Shown here one piece after another: positions 10,868-22,123 of a stretch of DNA of 64,000 nt (the first letter of the stretch is position 1; the number at the start of each line of letters is the position of its first letter). The position numbers and the translations under genes were made by a program. The notes beneath the pieces were generated by a model that was not told where the DNA came from, searched no databases, and saw nothing but the letters and a program-made list of their open reading frames with translations. Source of the stretch: Paragyromitra xinjiangensis (taxonomy: Eukaryota; Ascomycota; Pezizomycetes; Pezizales; Discinaceae). The stretch covers positions 1,364,001-1,428,000 of the forward strand of contig JBCAMK010000002.1 of NCBI GenBank assembly GCA_038503065.1. The letters are read 5' to 3'.

Positions 10868-11370
10868 TTTCCTGCGAGATAAGAATGGTGTGTTTTGTTT
10901 TGTTTTGTTTTATGTTAAGCACCAGTCAATCTGGGGGTATTTTTTTGCATGTATTCAAGGAGGGTGTTAATAAACGTTTTCGCGGGTATCTAAAATAAAA
11001 TAAAATGCATATGGTCAAAATTGAGTTCCGGTTTGCAAACCAGCTATTCCTTTGACGGACATTTTTCGAGGGTTCTAGCTCTTTTTGTGCTCCTAGTTAT
11101 TCGAGTGTGAATTCGTCGTTATTGAGTACACGCATGTGACAATTGAATTATACATGTAGTTATAGACCGTATATGACAAGCTCTCACTCCACCGTACTGT
11201 GATCATACGCGCCCACTAGTGAGATCAGCTGTGGCTCCACACCCACCCAGATGACATCATTTCACGTCTATTTTTTACGTCCATTTCCAGCTTCAGCCAA
11301 AAATGGAGCCTTGAGGTGCTTTACTATAAAGTCGCGCCATGTACCATACTTTCACAGGGCAGAACTAGCT

Positions 11371-13061
11371 ATGGAAATCACCCAATGGTATGCAATCTCT
11401 TTCGGGGCGCTGATAGCTCTTTGCATTATCTATCGCTTACTTTGTACCGCCCTTTCAACTATACATGACCTTGGGGCATACTTTATCCTCAGCCATCTAA
11501 TCTACCCCCAAATTCCTAAGATTTTGAGGGGTGAAGGTACAATAACTCGATTCCAGTCTCTTCTTGTGCTGTCATATCTCTCGGGGAATGTTATATGCCT
11601 GGTATTCGGGATCAAAAACATCACTCAGCTAGGGGCCCGGTCAGGGCTGATGTTGTTGGTGAATCTGATACCTCTGTGTGCCGGCGGTTGCATGAATGTG
11701 GTAGCGGATTTTTGCGGCTTGTCATACGAGAATTACAGCCGTGCACATCGATGGATTGGGAGGGTAGCTGTTGTTCAGGGTCTCACGCATGCAATCATCT
11801 CGCTCGTAGAAGTGAAGTCAAAACCTAAGCTTCCTGGGCTGCTGGTAACCTCGCCGCTTCCCCACACTCTTATTAACTGTAGCTTACGTATTTCCTAGGC
11901 AGCTGGAGGAATACTATTTCTTTTCCTTTTCTCGCTACAATTTATTCGCCACCTATTATATGAGATTTTCTTAAAGATGCATATGCTGTTCGCGATGGTA
12001 ACTATGGCTATGCTGTGGTACCATGTCATTTCTAAGATAGTGAAGATATATCTTATCCTGGGGATTTCAATACTAGGCGCAGCTATAACTCTACATATTG
12101 CTCTTTCGGTATATCGGAACATCGTCCGTGGTTCATTTGCGGGGAGAGCGGAAATCCAGCAGCTCTCGGATGATGCACTTCAGGTGAGCTTGAAGGTTCG
12201 GAGGCCCTGGAAATTCGAAGCCGGCCAGTATATATATCTTTGCGTCCCTGGAGTCAGTTTTTGCGCCTGGTTTCAATACCATCCATTTGCCGTTAGTTGG
12301 TGGCACAGAGATGAAAACGGTGACACAGAAGTTGTGTTTTTAATTCAGCCCCGCAAAGGATTTACAAGGAATCTGAAGAGATATGCGGGTTCCTCGCTAA
12401 GAGCTTTCATCGAAGGCCCTTATGGACTCGAGAAGGATCTTGGTGCATACGGTAATGTTGTTCTATTTGCTACCGGAATCGGCATTGCCGGGCAGTTGCC
12501 TTATATAAGGAGGCTTCTAGAAGGACACAATAACCGTGAAGTAAAAACCGGACGGATTTCCCTCTTTTGGCAAATTGACAAGGAGTGTGACGAAGGTTGG
12601 GTAAACAAATGGATGAAGGAACTATTGAAATTGGATGAACACTATGTATACATTGGACTGATAATTTTGCTCGATAGGTGATAGCTGATAAAACCAAACC
12701 AGATCCTCGATATAAAGCTCTACGTGCTTGGACAATACTACAGTCAGGAAATGCAACCTGGCGATAGGGTAGAGTATGGAATTCACAAACGCGTCAAAAA
12801 AGTATATGAAATGCCCGACATTGAAGCACTTGTGCAACGCGAACTCAAGGAGCAAAAAGGCCGTACAGTTGTTGCAGGTATGTACTTTTGATGGTGCAAG
12901 CGGTGCTTCGCTGATATCAGGGGGTTGAAGTCTGCGCAGACTATATTGTTAGGGATAAAATACGCAAAATTGTAGGGAAAATGCTTAGAGAAAATGTTAG
13001 GTTTGAAGAGCTGCTCTTCTGCCCAGAGAAGCCTGCGGGCACCGTGTCTTCTTTTGATTAG
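11371..13061 (+). CDS. FRE-family ferric reductase (flavocytochrome)
   Basis: Exons 11371-11844, 11899-12645 and 12703-12877, then about 12921-13061, roughly 510 residues. A plasma-membrane electron-transfer enzyme that uses NADPH, FAD and two hemes to reduce ferric iron. The bis-heme histidine pairs are visible: H-R-W-I-G...L-T-H (14 apart) in one helix and M-H-M-L...W-Y-H (14 apart) in the next. The FAD domain has AGQYIYL and YHPFAVSWW; the nucleotide site has ATGIGIAGQLP. The start at 11371 (MEITQWYAISFG) puts a membrane helix at the N-terminus, as in relatives; an in-frame ATG at 11251 would add 40 residues. It is shorter than yeast Fre proteins, like the compact Starship FRE cargo. Odd point: the last junction (donor 12878, acceptor 12920) is one base out of frame with the conserved C-terminus (VCADYIVRDKIRKIV), so the gene may be freshly broken. 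Confidence 0.85.
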
Positions 13062-13561
13062 GCTGTTTTGAGTGGTAGGGGTGGCTTAGGAGTTTCTAAA
13101 TCAGTTTTTCTATTATTACTTACGTTGATCAAGCTAGATATTTTTCTTACTACACCTCCCCAGCTATCCTAACCTAGGGTGAGACGCGGGAGGTTTTCAT
13201 TCTTAAAATCGCGCAGGTATCATGACTCACCTGCGAGGGAATCACCGCCTGCGCATCCCCGGGACAAGACTCTCGAAATCTCTCTTAAGTCAGCCTGGAA
13301 ATATTACGGTTTTGTAATTCCAGATCTATTTGATCGCAATATCTTGTTTTTTGTTCTCTATTCATTTCATTGGTTTGGTTTTTGGTCACCGAGACTACAT
13401 GTATCTTTTCTAGAATAAATAATCAAACAAAAACCATTAGACATTTCTTAATCAGAGACAGCGATTGAAACTATGACTAAAATAAACCGCGCAACTAAGC
13501 AAAAGTCTAATAGGCGTAACGGCAAATGTTTTTGCCAGAGATAGAAGTATTTGGGACCTAA

Positions 13562-13912
13562 TACGTCATTAAAGGCTTAACTCTCAAAGATAAATTTACG
13601 TACTTATGCTCTAAACCCCCCGATCACAGTCCTCCCGCCGAGCTAGCAGCCCTCTTCAACCTCGAGGATTGGTGGCAGCTACCAAACAGTCATGAAATAG
13701 CCAGAACATCCAGGATAAAAGTTACATACCATGTCGATTATAGCCAATTCTTCTTTGGAAAGGGTTCTCCAACAAAGCCCATGTCCCCATAGGAATGCAG
13801 AAAATTCAATTCTGACTTTCTCGGTATCAATCTGGCCGGCTTCGTTGTTCAAGTCGTGTTCCCGACAGAGGGATCTAGCTTTAGTTCATACTTGGTAAGG
13901 TTCTCGAGCTAG
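13562..13912 (+). pseudogene. Remnant reading frame with one in-frame stop
   Basis: A frame open for 350 bp except for one TAG at 13790-13792. Its conceptual product is not random in composition (LAALFNLEDWWQLP, then VTYHVDYSQFFFGKGSP, and after the stop SDFLGINLAGFVVQVVFP). No start codon fits at the 5' end. I do not recognise the family. Best read as a decayed exon of a lost gene downstream of the FRE gene. Confidence 0.35.
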
Positions 13913-15094
13913 TAGCTTTGCGATATTTTGGTAAGAGATACGGTGGTATAAATAAAAAACGAGGTAGGCTATTTCAAGATTATCCCACATTTCGAGTTGT
14001 CTCATGATCTATCGGTGATGTCCATGCTCGCATTATATATATAGTCCAGCCGCATTACCTGAAGTGCAGACGTTTGTGAATGCTAGCGCTTTGCAGCAAT
14101 CACTGCAGAGAACTCAAACCTTGAAACTCGATGCAGGTTGCGGTCTGATGCCTACGATCTTCACCTAGAAGGCAGACATTTATGAATACTAGCGCTTTGC
14201 AGTAATTAGAGAACTCGAGCCTTGAAACTTGATATCGATGCAAGTTATGGTCTGATGTCTGTGCTTATTATATACACTAGTATCACACTTACGAATCAGG
14301 TTTTGTTATAAGGCGCGTATATTCACAAAGTACTGGTTCATTGGCCGAGCGCTAGGGCAACTATCTCAAAGGGAAAACCGCCTAAGATCAAGTAAACTTT
14401 ACCTTTGTGATATAATATTTTGCGTAGAATAGTGCTATTAGCGGGCATGTGAACCGGGGAGCAGATGATCACCTACAAGTTATGACTCGTATGGAGTTAA
14501 ACCGAACCAATCACAATCCTAATGCTCGGATCAAACTACTTTCAATATCCGTCATAGCTATAGGCCGAATTAAATCGTTCAGCTGGTTACTATTTTTTAT
14601 GTATGTAATGCCTCTATTGAAATACAAAGGCTTCCAAAAGGATAGGACCCTCCATGAGTATTCATCTTACGGATATGATCACCAGTACCTCCGCCGCATA
14701 TCTGTGGGCTATTCGACCAGTTGATTGTATCCTACTAGATACATGTATATCGTGCTCTACCTATCGTCTGGCTTCGTGAGATAATGTTGGTGCCCATGAG
14801 CCACAAACTCCGAGCGAAGCGAAAGATTCGGCGAAGCTGCCGTATTCAGCCAACTTGGGATTACTAATGAGATTGCTATCAGTTAGCATCAGGGGGGTTC
14901 GTGAAGAGAAAGGGAGTATCAGTTGTAATTGGTTGCTTGAAGCACGAATGATCAGGCAAGAGCGTCACGTGTAGATTGATCTAGATCATGAGGCTCAAGT
15001 CCGAAAGGAACCTATGACGTAATATCTCTCATACCCGTCCCACACAAGTGCTTAGGGCAGGGTTATGTGATAGCTAAGATATGTGGCTAACCCC
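13913..15094. other. Gene-free spacer with an imperfect local duplication
   Basis: A roughly 100-bp imperfect direct duplication around 14065-14250 shares GCTAGCGCTTTGCAG(C/T)AAT-like and CTTGAAACT(C/T)GAT words. TACATGTA at 14740. No gene supported. Confidence 0.45.
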
Positions 15095-15204
15095 TGCGGG
15101 CTCCCATCCCTTGCGGGCTCTCATTCCTTGCGGGCTCCCATCCCTTGCGGGCTCTCATCCCTTGCGGGCTCCCATCCCCTGCGGGCTCCCACATCTTGCG
15201 GGCC
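15095..15204. repeat. 17-bp minisatellite, about 6.5 copies
   Basis: TGCGGGCTC(C/T)CATCC(C/T)T repeats exactly every 17 bp from 15095 (starts 15095, 15112, 15129, 15146, 15163, 15180, 15197). It lies roughly 270 bp upstream of the start of the next gene. Confidence 0.95.
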
Positions 15205-15472
15205 GTTCTAACTCAGGCCTGTGCTCTACACGGTATTTTATCCTCGTCCTACCATTGTATCCTTCCGCGTCCACACCTCGGTCGGGTTCAACCAATCAGG
15301 CTCCCGTGAGTTCAGCCGATTCCTAGGGCGCAGTAAGTATATGTATTCATGAGTCGCTTGGCCCAATAGGGTACTTTGTGGTCGGAACAGCTATTCCTGA
15401 CCACGTGTTGCTGCCTTGGCGTATATAACTGTCACTAGGCTGGGAGTTTGCTACTAACCGCACAACACGAAC

Positions 15473-16195
15473 ATGTCTACACTCAGCAAAAAAACTCCAT
15501 CTACGAAAATCTCACCCCCGGAAAATCCATTTGTAGCACTTGAGGGGAAAATGGGGGGGACAGTTCAGATTAAGGTGGTTCGGGTAAGGGCTTTCCCTAC
15601 CAAACAACTCCACCACTACTGATAAGCATGTAGAAAATATTTCGGGACCGCTGGGACCGTAGGCTTCGCAACTGGACAGATTTGGAGGAATCAATCAGAA
15701 GCAAGGTCGCCTCCCAAATCCGTAGCTTTATCACAGAACAGGTTCCTGAAGACCCTGACGAACGGAAGTCATTTGATCAAAAGATAGACACCTTAATAAA
15801 TCTATGTTGGACGAAGAGCTGGGACAACATGAAGCATAGCAGCAGGGAGAAAAAGAAGAAAATAAGGAGAAGCCGCAACGAACCAAAAGGTATGGACCTC
15901 ATCAGGAATGAAAAAAAAATAACCTAACAGACTGATAGGCAGTGGCAGCGAGACAATGCTGGGCGAAAATACAGCAAACGAGATGGAAGAAGACAAGGTC
16001 ATGTCGGACAAGAGTATAGCAACAGAGGAGATGGCAATAGACGAAGCTGGAGAATATCAGATCATGTTGGGTAGCGATGTGGAAGCAAGGAAGACGGGGG
16101 CAAGCGAGATGAGAGAAGACAGTATCACGTCGGATAAGAATATGATGGCAATCAAAACGGTGACAGATCGGGAAGGAAGCTCTAGGCTCCAATAA
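15473..16195 (+). CDS. Orphan charged protein, three exons
   Basis: Exons 15473-15583, 15634-15889 and 15939-16195 join cleanly through 50- and 49-nt introns to give 207 residues. Residues 1-37 are Lys/Ser/Pro-rich and end in TVQIKVVR. The middle exon is helical and very basic at its end (HSSREKKKKIRRSRNEPK, a possible nuclear localisation signal), with FRDRWDRRLRNWTDLEESIR at its start. The last exon is acidic, rich in E, D and M, with two imperfect copies of an (M/R)EED-x-(V/I)-x-SDK motif. No catalytic motif is visible and I do not recognise it. Alternative acceptors were tested by eye: only those chosen avoid immediate stops. A 17-bp minisatellite lies upstream. Confidence 0.58.
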
Positions 16196-17042
16196 TTTCC
16201 TGGCTCGATATGGAGTAGGAGGGAATTGGGGAATTAACGTTAATATATGTTGTTTTCTGGAGCCACAGCATGGCACAATTTTCTTGACCAGCACAGAAGG
16301 TTGACGATTGGACGGGCATACAGATATAGGGGTGATGGCCCTACCCCGCTGCTATATTGGCACCGATAGCCCTAAAAGTAGGCTATACTACGCAGAAGGG
16401 GAAGCATATAGTAGAGAAAGGGGAGGATTTATGTTGCGGTTGTTTGCGTCCTATCCGTCGCAGTAACACGTTTCATTGTTTGAGAACAGTAGATTTGCGA
16501 AGGACCGTGAACAGTGTGGCGGGTGTCTTTTGGCTAAGGACGAAACATTTGCTGGCGAAGCCTAGTTCCTTCCGGTCGAAGTCCATATCCTAGAGCACGA
16601 GTTCTCTTAAAGCTGATATGAGATCAACAGCTCATCACGCATAACACTAGAACTGACAGCATGAGAATTGAGATGCGGTTATAGAACGTAAAAAGTATAT
16701 TCTTCCACCTAATAACAATGAAAATATCACAGGAACAAACAAAACATGTCAAAAGATGGGAACGGAAGAACAAAGAAGGGAACCGATTGTATCGTCTGAT
16801 GATGATGAACAGGAGATGAAGTCGAAGAAAAACAAGCTATAAGTAGCAAAAGAAACCGAACTAGCAACAAAGTGGACTAGTCTCTACTAGTCCACAACAT
16901 CCACGAAAGCATACTAAAACAAAACATAAAACGCTAGGACAAACCACCCTCCAATAATGACATCGTTATCACCATCATTCATGAGCTTTCATAGCCTTCA
17001 GTATCACAAGACGTTGGAACTATAGGACGAGAAAAAGACAAC
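16196..17042. other. Spacer with a weak cysteine-rich reading frame
   Basis: Around 16420-16560 two frames show clustered cysteines (CCGCLRP, and in another frame QCGGCLLAKDE). They cannot be joined without stops, so no gene is called; a decayed zinc-finger-like fragment is possible. Confidence 0.35.
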
Positions 17043-19247
17043 TCAGGCTGCTTCATTAGCTGTGCGAATAAGTCCGACTTCGTGGCAAAACGACCGTCGA
17101 AAGTAGCCTTGCAATCCCTTATCAACATCTAAGAGCTTATGAGTAAATTTCACCCACTACAAGTACGTGACGGGGGGCGTAATCACCTTCATCCGCCAAA
17201 TACTAAATAACAGCATCAACAAATCTTGTGATTCTTTTACCGTGGTGGGAACCTTGCATAGTTTATCTCGGCTCAGAATACACACATGTCCATCTGCATG
17301 ATTCATTCGTAGAACTTGGCAATGTAACCCTAAATTGGAAGCGTTTTAGTACAATCAGTAAAGGTAGAGAGACTCGAATTTCACTTACCCGCGCTCACCA
17401 GCCCAACCACTTGTAATTTACCTAGAATTATATCCTGGCAACTGAGTTCATCCTGTAGATGGGATAACATGTCATGGAGAGCTTTCGCTACCCTCCGAGA
17501 GTCCTGAAGCCATTTGGTACATGTCACACCGCCGAAGGACCTAGCACCCTCTATCGCGGCATACTCATACTCGCCGTTGTTATCCCGAACGAGTCCATCA
17601 AAACGTGAGCCGATTTTCTGCCGTTTGTTTGTATCGACTCTATCCCGATTTTTCCTAAGGGAACTGGCGAAGCAGGTCGACTCCTTACTGCAAGAGTTCA
17701 GAAGGGGACACTTAAAAGGATCAAGTGGCATACCGAAGAACAACCATCCCCCGGAGGTCCTGCAGACAACGATCGACTATGACAGACCAGATATTGATGT
17801 CGTACCAGGCTTCGTGATTGTTCTTCCGGAGCACCTGATCAGGGTCCTCAAATAGCGGGAGCCTAGAACCAGGAATAAGTCTCAACAGAAGCGGGTTAGG
17901 AAAGATGGGATACCCACAACATCGACCAGACCAAGTGGACCCAGTATAAGTCGTAATGCTTATCGCGATCGTAAGATTCACCCTTGGGTAGGTACGAATT
18001 TGTGTCTAAAATACGCCGCAAATCCGCAGTAGTTTCCAGCTATTTGAGAAAAGGTGAGATCGAGGAAGATCGAGGAAACTCAATGCAGACCACATCAACC
18101 TACCTGGTGAAATTTCTTCATCGACTCCCCCAACAACCGGTCGTTCTCCGGCCACTCGGGTACTTTACGGAGTATCGCCTCCCAATCACATGGGTCAAAG
18201 AGCCTCTCAACGTTAGGGTCAAAGACATCAATGACAAATGAATGCCCCAAACTCTCATGACTTGCGTCATGTAATTTATCATAGAGAACCGCTTCGACGA
18301 AAGTGCCACTTGGAAGTGCCCACATAGAGCTTTTGTCCATCTCCTTGTACTTCTTCACGAAAGAAGTTGGGCTCCAGGGCAGGACGTTTCCACCGGACTG
18401 AATTCTGTCAGGAAACCGACAGCACTATGGATTTAATAACGTAACTAACCTCATCGCCCCGCTTTTTCCGCTTCCTCTTCTTTACGTTTGTGATCTGGTT
18501 GTGATTTCCAATAGCGAACCCAGACGAATTCTGGACAAATATCCGTGATAAACCGGTTGCTTCACGCCATGATTTGGCGCGTTTCCGACCGCCGCCCTAG
18601 TTTGATCGTAAAAATATCAGTGTGATCACCCACCAGAACAGCAGTGACTGAGGAAGTCCCAGTGCCCAGTGGGACCAGTGAATGGTGAGCGAGAAGCCTT
18701 AACATCAGTAGACTGAAGAAGTCACCTGATGCCTCAACACTGGTATTATAGCTCGGCGATCACCGTTGGGGGTTAGATAGACCAAGGAAGTCATCTTTGC
18801 CCAACGCCAGCGTTATGGCTCGGCGATCAACCTTGAATGATCAAGGACCGGAAAGTCCCCGCCATGCTATTATATCCATCTGTTATGTTTCCGGAGTAAA
18901 GTTCACGTACCTTTCGATAATTCTTAATAAGCCAGCTAGCCTTGACACGCTGGTCGACTGTCCATTTTCCCGTCGTGTCATCGTCAATTTTCTCCAACTC
19001 TTTGATATAAGTATCGATCGCCAGATCGAACGCCTGCTGTAATGCGGGTGCTTCAACGTATTTACATGGCTCGTGCAAAATCGTGTACTTTAGGTAATCG
19101 ACAACGTCCCAATCTAGATAACCGTTGCTGGCGAAGTAACCGGTACCACGAGAAATCAACGGCTAGGAGGGTTGTGGTCAGCTTCAAATAGTCGTAAAAG
19201 AGATACGGAAAAGAATGTAAACCCACTTGTTTTTCGGGGGAAGTCAT
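17043..19247 (-). CDS. Conserved fungal protein of unknown function with a K-I-G-x-R-x-D-G block
   Basis: Exons in gene order: 19227-19247, 18911-19162, an unresolved micro-exon stretch, 18450-18596, 18104-18397, 17921-18039, 17734-17862, 17389-17687, 17187-17329, 17043-17156. From 18596 down the phases agree. The middle has LPSGTFVEAVLYDK, HSFVIDVFD and WEAILRKVPEWPE. The C-terminal half has ASSLRKNRDR, then KIGSRFDGLV, EYEYAAIEGA, SRRVAKALHDML, VVGLVSAG and a tail ending in LLFSIWRMK. This order is shared by a large uncharacterised family in many fungi. The D...E-x-E/A spacing after the K-I-G-x-R-x-D-G block resembles a PD-(D/E)XK nuclease fold; that is inference. Oddities: a basic KKRKRKKRGDE insert, a proposed 30-nt final intron, and a tandem micro-exon region. 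Confidence 0.7.
18650..18862. repeat. 66-bp degenerate tandem repeat within the minus-strand gene
   Basis: GGAAGTC/GAAGTCA/GAAAGTC words recur at about 18652, 18716, 18784 and 18850, every 64-68 bp. Two units also share GGCTCGGCGATCA. On the coding strand each unit would present a GACTT(C/T) micro-exon core followed by a GT(G/T)-start and AG-end intron-like segment. Confidence 0.7.
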
Positions 19248-19500
19248 AGTTAAGAGCACAAGAGGTGGTGTGAAAATACGAAACTGTCGCCGTCCCAACC
19301 ATCATATAAGTATCCCACTATCTAGAAAGTAAACCTGCTTTGCGGGGCGAAGCAAGGCTGGGGTAGCATGGTAACCACCAAGAGCAAGTACAAGCGTACG
19401 TTGCCTTGACCGCAGCGAAATGTACCCAATCATATGCAGTCGCTAACAGTAAGCCGCCAGGACTGACTCCGTTTGGAACCTTGATAGTATCTACCACGAC

Positions 19501-20460
19501 CATACGCAGTCGTGCAAAGGCGGAAACAAGCCGCCAGAACTGATCCCTGTTTGCGCTATATTCTGCTTAATCGTACGTAGTCTTACGCAACAGTACGTAA
19601 TCGTACAGGGCAACAGGCCGCTAAAATTGATTAGTACCAAAAATATACGCGATCATACGCAGTCGTACGAAGATGGAAAGGAAAGCCGCCAGAACCGATC
19701 CCTGTTTGCGGTATATCCTGCCTTGCTCCTTTCTCAATCGTATGTAGTCGTACGTAATCGTACAGGGCAACAAACTGCTGAAACTGATCTTATTCGTTAT
19801 AGACCCCTATTTACTATATTAGCCTTGAAGGCACCAAAAATATACGCGATCGTACGCAGTCGTACAAAGAAGATCCCTGTTTGCGTTATATTCTGCCTTG
19901 CTCCTTGCTTGCTGAATCATATGTAATCGTACGCAATCGTACGCAATCGTACGCAATCGTACGGGGCAACAAACCACTGAAACTGATCCTATTTGTTATA
20001 TTAACCTTGAAAGCACCAAAAATATACGCGTACGCAGTCGTACAAAGAAGATCCCTGTTTGCGTTATATTCTGCCTTGCTCCTTGCTTGCTGAATCATAT
20101 GTAATCGTACGCAATCGTACGCAATCGTACGCAATCGTACGGGGCAACAAACCGCTGAAACTGATCCTATTTGTTATATTAACCTTGAAAGCACAAAAAT
20201 ATACGCGTACGCAGTCGTACAAAGAAGATCCCTGTTTGCGTTATATTCTGCCTTGCTCCTTACTTGCTGAATCATATGTAATCATACGCAATCGTACGCA
20301 ATCGTATGGGGCAACAAACCGCTGAAACTGATCCTATTTGTTATATTAACCTTGAAAGCACCAAAAATATACGCGATCGTACGTTGTCGTACGTTGTCAC
20401 ATGGGCATAAATGGTAAGCCGTCACACCAACCGTACGCGATTGTACGCAATCGTACGTAG
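19501..20460. repeat. CGTACG-rich minisatellite, five long units
   Basis: Units of about 160-199 bp start near 19612, 19772, 19971, 20149 and 20316 (marked by GCAACA(A/G)(A/G)C-C-GCTGAAA). Each holds runs of the 10-mer AATCGTACGC, two to four times, plus ATATACGCG. Two central units are nearly identical. Related GTACGT/CGTACG words continue to about 20540. Confidence 0.95.
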
Positions 20461-20614
20461 TCGCGCCTAGACATGGAAGCTGACCCCGCCTACGCCACGT
20501 TATCTTAAAGGGAGAAGGGCGTTCAAACGTACGTCAATGTACGTAGTTTCACTTGACACACTAGTGAGGTTGTCTACCTTGTTGACCACGCTGGGGAAAC
20601 AATAACCGAGATTC

Positions 20615-20902
20615 ATGTTACCACTGCGCCAGCGCGAGCTGAAACTAGCTCACACGCGCTGTGAGGCCAGGCGCGTAGAGTGTTGGCCCTGGCACTTGGA
20701 CCGTTGGCTTGAACAAGTTTCGTACGTGAAGCCCACTCTTGGACATATCAAGCACAAGATGAAGGGAACCCACATTTGGGCCCAGAAAGTAGCCAAAAGG
20801 GTACTCCTGCTACCGTTATCGGAAGTATTACCTCCATGCATTCCAGACCGATTGCCCCTGAACTTGATATTTACTGTAAACGACATTTCCCCACAAGACT
20901 AG
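20615..20902 (+). CDS. Possible small basic protein
   Basis: An ATG-started frame of 95 residues directly after the CGTACG array, rich in R, K, L and W (ECWPWHLDRWLEQV). No splice signals, domain or family recognised. It could be chance. Confidence 0.2.
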   Translation: MLPLRQRELKLAHTRCEARRVECWPWHLDRWLEQVSYVKPTLGHIKHKMKGTHIWAQKVAKRVLLLPLSEVLPPCIPDRLPLNLIFTVNDISPQD

Positions 20903-21941
20903 TGCTAGTTAAACTATGATTAACCTAAGTGACCCCGCCAACAGCTCGTTCGTACTGGTACAAGCTTCCGAGGACTACAACTAGCATCTAAATCATGAAC
21001 CAAATGAAACTCTCCTGTTACTCGAGATCTCTGCTATATACCACGCGATGCTAAGTAGTTTTGCAGGCTCGACGCCAAGACATACTCAATCACCCGGGGC
21101 GCGCGGGAAAGACTCCGTGTGAAGGAATAATCTCGTGTGAGTAGTAAAGATCGCATTTTTTGCTAGAGGCGAAAGCCCTGTATATAATATACAAGTTTTG
21201 GGCCAATAGAAAGAGTTCCACCAAATAGCTGGCCGGTCTCCTAAAGCAATCTGCATAGCCTGTGTACCCGCCAAATAAACAAAAGTCTATGAAACGGCCG
21301 AACCAGTGGAGGCACGTAGGGAAACTTGCATTAGGAAGCTGATATATCTCCCACATTAACGGTTCGTTATAACTGAAGTAAATTTGCTTTTGAGAAAAAG
21401 GCTTAATACAAGGACTCACTATGCATCTGATAAAGCTTATGTATGTCTCAGGTTTGGAATGGTGTGTATGTGCTCACCCGCGAAAAAGTAATGAAAAAGC
21501 GCCACACAATGAGGTTTATGCCTAGGCCTATATTTGGTTTGAACTTGCCTGGAAATTCTAGCTCACAAAATTTGAGGGCCTAGGCTGCATATATAAGTAC
21601 ACTTTGGTTGTTAATTTATCTGCTCGCCGGGCGTGGCAACCCTCAAATTAATTGGGTTGTTTGCGAGTTGATAGGCCGAAACTTCATCTCACCTCATGAT
21701 TTGCCGTAATGACCCTTACTTTCGACCGATTTGCGATAAATAATACGATTTCTGTGCTAGTTGTGGCTGCTCCACGAACTGCGCCCGACAAAAGTTTAAG
21801 GCTCTGCAATTACCAGTGCCGAGACCCGTGGCCAGCGACTAGGAACCCTCGATTATCCCGCAGTTTTTCTAAGATATGCAAATGATAGTCTCTACAGCTA
21901 TATACTTTCTTCCCCTTGGGTAGTGATATTACGCATGTGTG
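20903..21941. other. Gene-free spacer
   Basis: No coding model on either strand beyond short overlapping frames; AT-rich. Confidence 0.4.
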
Positions 21942-22123
21942 CTATCTTTGACCAGCCAACGGCTCAGACTGTCCAACGGCCCAAAAAACCTTACCCATAT
22001 TTGATTGGGTCCTTGGCATGATGTTTGGATGGCGGAGCAGCAAGATTCAAACCACCCAATCAAATATGGGGTAAGATTTTTTGGGCCGTTGGACGGTCTG
22101 AGCCGTTGGCTGGTCAAAGATAG
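21942..22123. mobile_element. Foldback (MITE-like) element 1
   Basis: Arms 21942-22010 and 22054-22123 are inverted copies of each other over about 69 bp with few mismatches, separated by 43 bp. The outer ends are CTATCTTTGACC and GGTCAAAGATAG. Inside each arm CCAACGGC occurs twice. No coding capacity and no clear target-site duplication beyond the inverted ends. The size and shape fit a non-autonomous DNA transposon. Confidence 0.72.

Noticed and set aside
16355..16593. Cys-rich frame as a zinc-finger (DUF3716-like) gene
   Set aside because: Cysteines are split over two frames with stops between, and no splice junction joins them.
20615..20902. Fragment of a Starship captain (DUF3435 tyrosine recombinase)
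   Set aside because: Basic, Trp-rich product but no R...HxxR...Y catalytic pattern.
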